Positions 6,409-13,084 of a stretch of DNA of 13,472 bases are shown in pieces (position 1 is the stretch's first letter; each line of letters begins with the position of its first letter). Origin of the DNA: JASLDZ01 sp964244065 (GTDB taxonomy: Bacteria > Pseudomonadota > Alphaproteobacteria > Caulobacterales > Caulobacteraceae); NCBI GenBank assembly GCA_964244065.1, contig CAXTHH010000028.1, forward strand, positions 1 through 13,472, in the 5' to 3' direction. Made by a program: the position numbers and the translations under genes. Below the pieces are notes generated by a model, which did not search any database, had not been told where the DNA came from, and worked only from the letters and a program-made list of their open reading frames with translations.

Positions 6409-7013
6409 GCCGACCGCCGCATCTGCAGGATGGTCACGGGCGGGTTCAGCCACTCGCCCTTCTGGTCGGGGTACGGCGACTGGCCGTCGGCGCGCACGGC
6501 ATGGATCCGGCGCAGCACCGGCAGCCCCGACACCACCTGGCCGAAGGCGGCGTAGCCCTCCGTGTCTCCCTTGCCTGGGTGCGCGTCGTAGGCCGGGGTG
6601 TCGGCGGTGCAGATGAAGAAGTCGCCGGTTGCGGTGCCGGGGGCGAAGCGGCCCAGCGAGATCGTGCCCAGCCGGTGGCGCAGCCCGGTCTGGCTCGTGC
6701 TCTCGTGCGCGATGGGCGGGAAGGGGTGAGAGCGCGGGTTCGGCTTGGCCACCACCGTGCCCTCGCCGGGCGCGCCGCCCCGGGCCCGGGTGCGGCGGTA
6801 GAAGAGGCCGCCGTCGTATTTCCCCGTCTCCACATAGCGCAGGAAGTTGGCCGTGGTGATGGGCGCCCTGGCCGCCTCCAGCTCGATCACCATCGCGCCG
6901 AGGTCGGTGCGGAGGGTCACCCGGGGCCTGGCGGACGGGGCGGCGAGCGCCGGCGAGGCCGCCAGCAGGGGCAGGCCGACGAGCACGCGGCGGCGGGGGT
7001 GGCTGGGCGTCAT
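6405..7013 (-). CDS. Exported cyclophilin-type peptidyl-prolyl cis-trans isomerase
   Basis: This 202-residue protein has an N-terminal PRRRVLVGLPLLAASPALAA signal, Tat-like in its RRR but short. GGAG lies 5 nt before the ATG. The cyclophilin core follows: RVTLRTDLGAMVIELEAARA (31-50), PITTANFLRYVETGKYDGGL (51-70), FYRR with the catalytic-type arginine (71-74), GTISLGR (116-122), TGDFFICTADTPAYD (129-143) and GYAAFGQVVSGLPVLRRI (153-170). These match the FHRxxP, FFI and FGxVxxGmxVv signatures. The stretch after FYRR reads TRARGGAPGEG rather than the usual P.FMIQGG, and the substrate-site tryptophan segment is PAYD. Prolyl isomerase activity may therefore be weak or altered. It would act in the periplasm. 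It is the first gene of a two-gene unit with the duplicated-domain protein. Confidence 0.88.
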   Translation of the reverse strand: MTPSHPRRRVLVGLPLLAASPALAAPSARPRVTLRTDLGAMVIELEAARAPITTANFLRYVETGKYDGGLFYRRTRARGGAPGEGTVVAKPNPRSHPFPPIAHESTSQTGLRHRLGTISLGRFAPGTATGDFFICTADTPAYDAHPGKGDTEGYAAFGQVVSGLPVLRRIHAVRADGQSPYPDQKGEWLNPPVTILQMRRSA

Positions 7014-7018
7014 ACGGT

Positions 7019-7022
7019 CTCC
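7019..7022 (-). promoter_or_regulatory. Ribosome binding site of the cyclophilin gene
   Basis: On the minus strand GGAG stands 5 nt before the ATG at 7013, supporting this start. I see no convincing -35/-10 pair upstream of it. Confidence 0.6.
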
Positions 7023-7054
7023 GCTACCAGAAGCTCAGGTGAAGAACTCCGTCG

Positions 7055-7179
7055 CCCTCGGGCTTGACCCTAGGGCCGGGCGCCGGTGTGCGCGACATCT
7101 CCGGCGCCAGCCCGCACCACGCTCGGCCCTCCGGTCAAGCCCGGAGGCGACGAGAAAGCCCTCGGGTCAAGCCCGAGGG
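7055..7179. repeat. Cluster of three related palindromic repeat units
   Basis: Within the 197-nt gap 7014-7210 three hairpin units share a GGGCTTGACC/GGTCAAGCCC core. Unit 1 is at 7055-7075, with an 8-bp stem carrying one mismatch. Unit 2 is at 7128-7147: CCTCCGG, a TCAAGC loop, then CCGGAGG. Unit 3 is at 7159-7179: CCCTCGGG, a TCAAG loop, then CCCGAGGG, a perfect 8-bp stem. Unit 1 is in the opposite orientation to units 2 and 3. The element lies between the copB stop and the cyclophilin start, both read on the minus strand. It could act as a transcription end or mRNA 3' stabiliser for the copper operon. There is no clear U-tract. Confidence 0.85.
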
Positions 7180-7210
7180 TGAGGGTGGATGGGGCGGGGC
7201 GGGCGGAGAC

Positions 7211-8185
7211 TCAGTACCAGGCGCGCACGCCCACCACGAACCGCACCTGGTCGGGGGAGGCGCCCTCCGCCCGGTCGTCGCGGGCGGCGTCGCCGAAGCG
7301 GCGCTCCCACGAGAGGCCGACGTAGGGGGCGAACTCGCGGCGCCACTCGTAGCGGAGGCGCAGGCCCAGCTCCGCGTCCACGAGGCCGGCGTCGAACCGG
7401 TCGGCGCGGGAGTCGCTGGCGGCGGCGTTCAGCTCGACGCGGGGCTGCAGGATCAGGCGCTGGGTGAGGCGCAGGTCTGTCCAGCCCTCCACCCGGCCCA
7501 GCACGTCGCCGTGCTCGGTCAGGAACAGGGTGGCCTCCAGGTCGAAGAAGCCCGGCGCGAGGCCTTCGACCCCGAGGCTGAGGTCGGTGCGCCCCCGGGG
7601 GGCGAAGGTGCGCCGGGCGCCCGCCTGCAGGTTCAGGTAGGGGCCGACCGCGCGCGAGTAGACGGCCTGCAGCTCGGCCTCCTCCGCGCCCCGGCGGTCG
7701 TCCGCGCGGCCTTCCGTGCGGAGCACCAGCCGGTGGATGTCTCCGCCGTACCAGGCCTCGCCGTCCCAGCGCACGCCGTCGCGGCCCTCGCCGACCTGGC
7801 GCTCCAGGAGGTTGAACAGGGCCATGAAATAGCGCCCGCCGCCGTGCTCCGTCGTCAGGGCCTGGCGCGAGGCGCGCATGGCGTCCGCGCCCCAGACCGC
7901 GTCGGCGGCATGGTCCGTCGGCGGGACCGGGGCGGCGGTGGGCGCGACCGGAGCGACGGGGGCCGGAGCCGCCACCCCCGGCGGCGCCTGGGCCGGCATG
8001 GCGTGGCCGGCGTGCGGGTCGGGGGAGGCCGGCGGCGTCGCGGGCGCGGCCTCGTGGCCCTGGTGACCGGCGTGCGGGTCGGCCGCGACCGGCGGCGGCG
8101 GCGCGTGTCCGTGCCCGGCGTGCTGCGCGTGCGCCGGAGCGCCCAGCGCGGCGGCGGCGAGGAGGGCGAGCGCGCCCGTCCTCAC
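7211..8185 (-). CDS. copB: CopB, outer-membrane copper-resistance protein
   Basis: This 324-residue protein starts at GTG inside a GTGA overlap with copA. MRTGALALLAAAALGAPAHA is a Sec signal peptide. The mature N-terminus is rich in His and Pro: QHAGHGH, two DPHAGH copies (36-41 and 56-61), then a proline/alanine linker to about residue 90. The barrel part is typical CopB: ALFNLLERQVGEG (122-134), WDGEAWYGGD, a run of alternating hydrophobic strands, EWRREFAPYVGLSWERRFGD and a C-terminal aromatic residue (VRAWY) as in outer-membrane beta-barrels. CopB is thought to bind or sequester copper at the outer membrane together with CopA. The long His-rich linker can bind copper. The family assignment is confident. 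Confidence 0.93.
   Translation of the reverse strand: MRTGALALLAAAALGAPAHAQHAGHGHAPPPPVAADPHAGHQGHEAAPATPPASPDPHAGHAMPAQAPPGVAAPAPVAPVAPTAAPVPPTDHAADAVWGADAMRASRQALTTEHGGGRYFMALFNLLERQVGEGRDGVRWDGEAWYGGDIHRLVLRTEGRADDRRGAEEAELQAVYSRAVGPYLNLQAGARRTFAPRGRTDLSLGVEGLAPGFFDLEATLFLTEHGDVLGRVEGWTDLRLTQRLILQPRVELNAAASDSRADRFDAGLVDAELGLRLRYEWRREFAPYVGLSWERRFGDAARDDRAEGASPDQVRFVVGVRAWY
8003..8080 (-). repeat. Repeated DPHAGH copper-binding motif in copB
   Basis: Two 18-nt segments, 8003-8020 and 8063-8080, differ at only one base and encode DPHAGH. They lie within a stretch rich in H-x-G-H pairs. They may have arisen by duplication of a metal-binding unit; the number of copies could vary between strains. 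Confidence 0.7.
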
Positions 8186-10002
8186 GCGCGCGGGGCGGGC
8201 GGCGGCGCGCCCTCTGGGCCGGGACGGGGGCCGGGGCGGACGGAGACCACCTGCATCATGCCGGCGTGCATGTGGTACAGCAGGTGGCAGTGGAAGGCCC
8301 AGTCGCCGGGGGCGTCGGCGGTCAGGTCGAACACCGCGATCCCGCCGGGCTGCACCATCACCGTGTGCTTGCGCGGCGCGTGGTCGCCCTGGCCGGTGAC
8401 CAGCTCGAAGAAGTGGCCGTGCAGGTGGATCGGGTGCGACATCATCGTGTCGTTCACCAGCTTCACGCGCACCCGCTCGCCCTGGGTGAAGGCGATGGGG
8501 TGCTTCACCTCAGACAGCGTCTCGCCGTCGAAGGCCCACATGTAGCGCTCCATGTTGCCCGTCAGGTGGACCTCCATCTCGCGCGCGGGTGGGCGCGGGT
8601 CCGGGTTGCGGTCGAGCGCCACGAGGTCGGTGTAGACCAGCACCTTGTGCCCGGCCTGCTCCAGCCCCTGCCCGGGCTCGTCCATGCGCAGGGCCGGCAT
8701 GGGCGAGATGGTCTGCACGCCGGGCCCGTCCTTCACGCCCGGCGCCTTGGCCAGGTCGCGCATGTCGTGCGCCGCGCCGCCCTGGCCCATGCCGGACATG
8801 GCGGCGTGATCCATCCCCGGCATGGCCGCGTGATCCATACCGGCCATGTCGTGGCCGGCGGGCCTGGCGCCGGTGCGGTCCGCCATGCCGCCCATGCCCA
8901 TGTCGCGCATCGTCGCCAGCGGGCGGCGGCGGAGCGGCGGCACGGGCGCGGTCATCCCCGCCCGCGGAGCGAGCGTGGCGCGGGCCATGCCGGAGCGGTC
9001 CATGGACTCGGCCACCAGGGTGTAGGCGCGGTCGGCGGGCTCCACGACCACGTCGTAGGTCTCGGCCACGCCGATCTGCAGCTCGTCGACCGTCACCGGG
9101 CGGACGTTCTGTCCGTCGGCGGCCACGACGGTGAGGCGCAGGCCGGGGATGCGCACGTCGAAGTGCGTCATGGAGGCGGCGTTGATCAGGCGCAGGCGCA
9201 CGCGCTCGCCGGGGGCGAACAGCGCCGTCCAGTTGTCGCGCGGGCCGTGGCCGTTGACCACGTAGGTGTAGGCGGCGGCCGTCACGTCCGACATGTCGGA
9301 CGGGTCCATGCGCATGGACCCCCACTGCAGGCGCTCGCGCAGGGGCTGGTCGCGCCCGGCGAGCAGGCCGGCCACCGTCTGCTTCTGGTAGTTGAAGTAC
9401 CCCGGCTGCTGCTTGAGCCGGCGCATGATCAGGTGGGGGTGCAGCGGGCTCTTGTCGGAGAGCACCACCAGGTGCTCGCGGTCGGAGGCGACGGGGTCCG
9501 GCCCCTCCGGGTCGACGACGAGCGGGCCGTAGCAGCCCATCTGCTCCTGCAGGCCGGAATGGCTGTGGTACCAGTAGGCGCCCGCCTGCCTCACGGGGAA
9601 GTCGTAGGTGAAGCTCGCGCCGGGGCGGACGCCGGGGAAGCTGATCCCTGGCACGCCGTCCATGTGGAACGGCAGCAGCAGGCCGTGCCAGTGCAAGGAG
9701 GTGTCCTCGTCGGGCAGGCCGTTGACCACGGTCAGGCGCGCGGCCTGACCTTCGCGCAGGCGCACGAGCGGGCCGGGAACCGTGCCGTTCAGGCCCACGG
9801 CGTGCAGCTCGCGCCCGTCCACCCGCAGCCTCTGGTGGGCCACGGTCAGGCGCACCTCGCCCGGGTGCGCGTCCGGCCTGCGCAGGCCGGGCGAGATCGG
9901 CTGCGCCCACGCCGGGAACCAGGGCGCGAGCGAAAGGCCGACCGCGCCGCCCAGCAGGGCGCGCCGATGCAGGGCGGAGGGCGAGGAGGTCACACGCCCC
10001 AT
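8182..10002 (-). CDS. copA: CopA, periplasmic multicopper oxidase (copper resistance)
   Basis: This 606-residue protein has the usual CopA length. A Tat signal (HRRALLGGAVGLSLAP, then AWA|QP near 34) directs the folded enzyme to the periplasm. All four copper motifs are present: HWHG (104-107), WYHSHSG (144-150), HPIHLHGHFF (523-532) and HCHLLYHMHAGM (571-582), where C572 is a type 1 copper ligand and M582 the axial ligand. Between cupredoxin domains 2 and 3 lies a Met/His-rich insert (364-414: MRDMGMGGM, GHDMAGMDHAAMPGMDHAAM) that binds Cu(I), as in Pseudomonas CopA/PcoA. It likely oxidises Cu(I) to the less toxic Cu(II). The ATG at 10002 is used; a GTG three codons downstream is a possible alternative. 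copD ends 27 nt upstream. Confidence 0.96.
   Translation of the reverse strand: MGRVTSSPSALHRRALLGGAVGLSLAPWFPAWAQPISPGLRRPDAHPGEVRLTVAHQRLRVDGRELHAVGLNGTVPGPLVRLREGQAARLTVVNGLPDEDTSLHWHGLLLPFHMDGVPGISFPGVRPGASFTYDFPVRQAGAYWYHSHSGLQEQMGCYGPLVVDPEGPDPVASDREHLVVLSDKSPLHPHLIMRRLKQQPGYFNYQKQTVAGLLAGRDQPLRERLQWGSMRMDPSDMSDVTAAAYTYVVNGHGPRDNWTALFAPGERVRLRLINAASMTHFDVRIPGLRLTVVAADGQNVRPVTVDELQIGVAETYDVVVEPADRAYTLVAESMDRSGMARATLAPRAGMTAPVPPLRRRPLATMRDMGMGGMADRTGARPAGHDMAGMDHAAMPGMDHAAMSGMGQGGAAHDMRDLAKAPGVKDGPGVQTISPMPALRMDEPGQGLEQAGHKVLVYTDLVALDRNPDPRPPAREMEVHLTGNMERYMWAFDGETLSEVKHPIAFTQGERVRVKLVNDTMMSHPIHLHGHFFELVTGQGDHAPRKHTVMVQPGGIAVFDLTADAPGDWAFHCHLLYHMHAGMMQVVSVRPGPRPGPEGAPPPAPRA
8791..8838 (-). 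repeat. 24-nt tandem repeat coding the Met/His-rich insert of CopA
   Basis: Two adjacent 24-nt units, 8791-8814 and 8815-8838, encode MDHAAMSG and MDHAAMPG on the minus strand. They form the core of the copper-binding insert. Repeat number in such inserts often varies between related strains. Confidence 0.8.
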
Positions 10003-10029
10003 ATGGCCCGCCCGCGCGGCGCGTCCACC

Positions 10030-10905
10030 TCAGCCGAGCTCGGACGCGGGGGGCGCGAGCACGCCCATGACGGCCACCGCCGCCAACACGCCGACGCCGA
10101 GCGCCGTCTCGGCCCACAGGCTGGCGCGCAGCCGGGGCAGGGCGTGGCCGCCGCGGCGCAGGGCGGGGGCGAGCCGCCAGCGGTTCAGCGCCGCCAGCGC
10201 CAGCATCCCGGCGAACAGGGCGAGCTTCAGCAGCAGCCATCGCCCGTAGGCCGACTGCGGCAGGCGCGGCGCGCCGGCCGGGCCGACCAGCACCGCCGCG
10301 TTGACCAGCCCGCTCGCCACCAGGGCGGCCACCAGCATCGTCCCCAGGCCGGAGAAGCGGTGCAGCGCCTCGGCCAGCGCCGCGCTCGACGCGCCGGGTC
10401 GGGCGAGGAGGCTCCAGGCCAGGAGCGGGGCGAGCGCGCCCAGCCACAGCGCCGCGGCCAAGAGGTGCGTCACGTCGACCGCCAGGTGCGCCGCGCCCAG
10501 GGCGCCGGGGGTCGCGCCGGCGTGCCCGCTCCAGGCCAGGGTGGCGGCCGCGGCCAGGCCCAACGCCGCGGCGACGCTCCAGGTGCGGGCGCCAGGCGGC
10601 CGCGCGGCGAGCCAGGCCGCCGCCGCGCCCGCCAGGCCCGCGCGGACCAGGGCGGAGAGGCCGAGGCCGGTCTCCAGGGCCACATAGCGCAGGTCGTCGG
10701 CCCCGAGCCCGCCCGACATGCCGATCGTCTGCACCGGCACGACCGCCAGGGCGGCGACGGCCAGGACTCCGCCGGCGGCGACCAGCGCCGGCCGGGCGCC
10801 GGGCAGCCCGCCGCCCGTCAGGCGCAGCAGCGCCGGTCCGCCGCCGAGCGCGGCGGCCGAGCCGAACTGCACGAGGCGCAGGGCCGCCAGCGCCGCGTCG
10901 GCCAA
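10030..10905 (-). CDS. copD: CopD-family inner-membrane copper protein
   Basis: This 291-residue, very hydrophobic protein has about eight predicted membrane helices. Family landmarks are LAWSGHAG (123-130, H128), DVTHLLAAALWLGALAPL (144-161, H147), the helix pair around FSGLGTMLVAALVASGLVNA (184-203), and YGRWLLLKLALFAGMLALAA (220-239) followed by NRWRL. CopD works with CopC in copper uptake or trafficking across the inner membrane, and the conserved histidines are expected to bind copper. The start is TTG at 10905, 4 nt after the copC stop. It is the only start codon between an upstream in-frame stop and the first hydrophobic segment, so translation probably depends on coupling to copC. Confidence 0.9.
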   Translation of the reverse strand: MADAALAALRLVQFGSAAALGGGPALLRLTGGGLPGARPALVAAGGVLAVAALAVVPVQTIGMSGGLGADDLRYVALETGLGLSALVRAGLAGAAAAWLAARPPGARTWSVAAALGLAAAATLAWSGHAGATPGALGAAHLAVDVTHLLAAALWLGALAPLLAWSLLARPGASSAALAEALHRFSGLGTMLVAALVASGLVNAAVLVGPAGAPRLPQSAYGRWLLLKLALFAGMLALAALNRWRLAPALRRGGHALPRLRASLWAETALGVGVLAAVAVMGVLAPPASELG

Positions 10906-10909
10906 GGCC

Positions 10910-11284
10910 TCAGCCGACCGTCAGGCTGTAGCTGCCGCCGACCTTGTGGCCGTCGGCCGAGACCACGCGCCACTGCACCCTGTAGGCGCCGGGGGCGAGC
11001 GGCGCCTTCGGCCGGGCGATCAGCGTCGCGCGGTCGGGGGAGGCGGTCACGGCCACGGCCGGCCTCGCGCCCGCCGCCGACACCAGCGTCACGGTGGAGA
11101 AGCGCGGGACCAGGGGCTCGCTGAAGGTCAGCCGCAGCGTGTCGCCGGGGCGGGCGGCGGCGCCCGACGCGGGGGCCGAGCGCAGCAGATGCGCGTGCGC
11201 CTGCGCCGCGCCGGCGGCTCCGAGCAGAAGGGCGGCGGCGAGGGCGGGGGCGGCCCGGCGGGCAGGGGAGGCGGCGGAGGTCAT
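10910..11284 (-). CDS. copC: CopC, periplasmic copper-binding protein
   Basis: This 124-residue protein is taken from the ATG at 11284, which has GAGG six bases upstream; an ATG at 11290 directly abuts that site and is less likely. The signal peptide ends LLLGAAGAAQA, giving a mature protein starting HAHLLRSAPASGA. The N-terminal histidine (H30) and D111/H113 in VSADGHKVGGSY form the classical Cu(II) site of CopC. FTLSEP-type sequence LRLTFSEPL (50-58) and LAPGAYRVQWRVVSADGH are the family signatures. The fold is a small beta-barrel. It is the first gene of the copper operon and is divergent from fliF. Confidence 0.93.
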   Translation of the reverse strand: MTSAASPARRAAPALAAALLLGAAGAAQAHAHLLRSAPASGAAARPGDTLRLTFSEPLVPRFSTVTLVSAAGARPAVAVTASPDRATLIARPKAPLAPGAYRVQWRVVSADGHKVGGSYSLTVG

Positions 11285-11290
11285 GGTCAT

Positions 11291-11294
11291 CCTC
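11291..11294 (-). promoter_or_regulatory. Ribosome binding site of copC
   Basis: On the minus strand GAGG lies 6 nt before the ATG at 11284. It decides between the two closely spaced ATG codons at 11290 and 11284 in favour of the latter. Confidence 0.6.
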
Positions 11295-11331
11295 GTGGGG
11301 CGGGCGCCGGTTGCGCGCCGCCGTCTTCGCC

Positions 11332-11359
11332 ATCGCATCCCGCTGGCGCGCGACGTCAA
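11332..11359 (-). promoter_or_regulatory. Candidate sigma-70-type promoter for the copper operon
   Basis: Reading the minus strand, TTGACG (11354-11359) is followed after 16 bases by TGCGAT (11332-11337), about 48 nt upstream of the copC start. The -35 is close to consensus and the -10 is weak, as is common in GC-rich alphaproteobacteria. I see no recognisable CueR-type or other copper operator palindrome beside it. Confidence 0.4.
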
Positions 11360-11379
11360 GCGGCGGGCGGGCGACAGGC

Positions 11380-11394
11380 TTAAATCGACGTTCA
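11380..11394 (+). promoter_or_regulatory. CtrA-like binding site upstream of fliF
   Basis: TTAA (11380-11383), seven bases, then TTCA (11391-11394) matches the CtrA consensus TTAA-N7-TTAA at 7 of 8 half-site positions. It lies 64 nt before the fliF start, in a region otherwise almost devoid of AT runs. In Caulobacter, CtrA activates early (class II) flagellar operons, including fliF, with its site overlapping the -35 region. A weak -10-like TGCCTA (11414-11419) lies at a suitable distance from TTCACC. This identification rests on the motif and the neighbour gene. Confidence 0.6.
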
Positions 11395-11448
11395 CCCTTG
11401 CCCCGGCAATCTCTGCCTAGCCCGGCCCACGTCACGTCGGCTTCGGGC

Positions 11449-11455
11449 GGAGGGG
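11449..11455 (+). promoter_or_regulatory. Ribosome binding site of fliF
   Basis: GGAGGGG, with its GGAGG core five bases before the GTG at 11459, fixes the non-ATG start of fliF. Confidence 0.75.
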
Positions 11456-11458
11456 CGC

Positions 11459-13084
11459 GTGCAGGGCTTTCTAAACACTCTGAGGGGCTTCGGCGTCGGC
11501 CGGCTCGCGGCGCTCGGCGGCGTGGCCGCGGGCGTGGCCGCCGTACTGGTGGCGCTGATGATGCGCGTGGGGGGCGAGCCGCAGTCGCTGCTCTACGCCA
11601 ACCTCGACCCCAAGGAGGCCTCGGCCGTCACCGCCGCCCTCGACGGCGCAGGGGTCAAGTACGAGCTGAAGGGCGACGGGGCGACGATCACCGTGCCCCG
11701 CGACAAGGTCGCCTCCTCGCGCCTGCTGGTCGCCGGCAAGGGCCTCGTGACCTCGGGCTCGGTGGGCTACGAGATCTTCGACGGAGCCCCCGCGCTCGGC
11801 CAGACCGACTTCGTGCAGCAGCTGAACCGCCAGCGCGCGCTGGAGGGCGAGCTCTCCCGCACCATCGGCGCGATCCGCGGCGTGAGCCAGGCGCGCGTGC
11901 TCCTCAACATGCCCAAGCGGCAGCTGTTCGAGCAGGACACCGACGCCCAGGCCAGCGCCTCGATCATGATCAGCTCGGCCCGTCGCATCGGCCCCGAACA
12001 GGTGCGCGCGATCCGCAACCTGGTGGCGGGGGCCGTGCCCGACCTGAAGCCCGAGCGCGTCACGGTGGCCGACCAGTCCGGCGACCTGTTGGCCGGCGCG
12101 GGCGAGGCGGGCGCCTCCGCCTCCACCGGCGAGCGGTTCGAGACCGAGGAGCGCATCCGCAAGACGGTGCTGAACCTGGTGGAGGGCGTCGTCGGCCCCG
12201 GCCACGCCCGCGTGCAGGTCACCGCCGACCTGGACATGAGCCGCGTGACCACCAGCGAGGAGAAGTTCGACCCCGACGGCCAGGTCGTCCGCTCCACCCA
12301 GACCAGCGAGGACAAGACCGAGGAGTCCAAGGCCGCCCTGAACGGGACCGTCTCCGCCAGCCAGAACGTGCCGGGCGCGGCCGCCAACCCGCCGGGCGGG
12401 AACGACAGCAGCAAGGCCGGCAAGACCGACGAGACCACCAACTATGAGATCAGCAAGACCACCACGACCAAGATCGAGGAGCCCGGCAAGATTGAGAAGC
12501 TCTCGGTGGCCGTGGCCGTGGACGGCGTCACCGCGCCCGCGGTGAAGGGCAAGCCCGGCCCCTACACGCCCCGGGCCGCGGAGGAGATGCAGCGCATCGA
12601 GCAGCTGGTGCGCTCGGCGGTGGGCTTCGACGGCAAGCGCGGCGACCAGGTGAGCGTGATCAACGTGCGCTTCGACCAGCCGGCGGCGGAGGCGGGCGTC
12701 TCCTCCGGCCCCCTGGCCTTCGACAAGAACGACCTGCTGCGCGGGGCGGAGCTGCTGGTCATGCTCGCCGTGGCCGCCCTGCTGGTGCTGTTCGTGCTGC
12801 GGCCGATGTTCAAGGGCGGCGTGGGCGCGGGCGCGCCCGGCCTGCCCGCGCTCGCCTCGGCGGCGAGCGGCGTGGCGCAGCTGCAGCCGATCGGCGCGGG
12901 CGCGGCGGACGCGGCGGGTGCCCAGGCGCTGCTGTCCGGCCCCGACGTGGAGGGCCGCATCGACATCGCCCGCATCGAGGGCCAGGTCCGCGCCTCGTCG
13001 GTGAAGCAGGTGGCCGACTTCGTGGAGCGCAACCCGGAGGCGAGCGTCTCCATCCTGCGCGGCTGGCTGCACGAGACCGAGTAG
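11459..13084 (+). CDS. fliF: FliF, flagellar MS-ring protein
   Basis: This 541-residue protein starts at GTG with a strong ribosome binding site. It opens with MQGFLNTLRGFGVGRLAALG and a first membrane helix at about 17-36. The ring-building motifs follow: LLYANLDPKEASAVTAALD (44-62), LVTSGSVGYEIFD (96-108), QLNRQRALEGELSRTI (121-136) and ARVLLNMPKRQLF (145-157). A flexible, charged region at about 260-345 matches the beta-collar insertion. The second membrane helix lies at about 429-448, and the cytoplasmic tail ends with ARIEGQVRASSVKQVADFVE and a NPEASVSILRGWL segment (504-537), the FliG-binding helices. The protein forms the MS ring in the inner membrane that carries the FliG rotor and houses the export gate. 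Its frame continues into fliG after a single TAG. Confidence 0.97.
   Translation: MQGFLNTLRGFGVGRLAALGGVAAGVAAVLVALMMRVGGEPQSLLYANLDPKEASAVTAALDGAGVKYELKGDGATITVPRDKVASSRLLVAGKGLVTSGSVGYEIFDGAPALGQTDFVQQLNRQRALEGELSRTIGAIRGVSQARVLLNMPKRQLFEQDTDAQASASIMISSARRIGPEQVRAIRNLVAGAVPDLKPERVTVADQSGDLLAGAGEAGASASTGERFETEERIRKTVLNLVEGVVGPGHARVQVTADLDMSRVTTSEEKFDPDGQVVRSTQTSEDKTEESKAALNGTVSASQNVPGAAANPPGGNDSSKAGKTDETTNYEISKTTTTKIEEPGKIEKLSVAVAVDGVTAPAVKGKPGPYTPRAAEEMQRIEQLVRSAVGFDGKRGDQVSVINVRFDQPAAEAGVSSGPLAFDKNDLLRGAELLVMLAVAALLVLFVLRPMFKGGVGAGAPGLPALASAASGVAQLQPIGAGAADAAGAQALLSGPDVEGRIDIARIEGQVRASSVKQVADFVERNPEASVSILRGWLHETE

Noticed and set aside
4903..6555. A 550-codon plus-strand frame running from the PIG-L gene over the duplicated-domain gene.
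   Set aside because: The minus-strand protein has a signal peptide, a clear internal duplication and a coupled start. The plus-strand frame is low-complexity Ala/Arg/Gly sequence.
8266..11124. A 952-codon open frame on the plus strand opposite the copper genes.
   Set aside because: It is highly enriched in His, Arg, Gly and Gln from antisense reading of copA, copD and copC, has no recognisable domain, and those three genes are certain on the other strand.
11285..11458. A copper-responsive operator (CueR- or CsoR-type dyad) in the copC-fliF intergenic region.
   Set aside because: No suitable dyad could be found by reading; only a candidate promoter and the CtrA-like box stood out.
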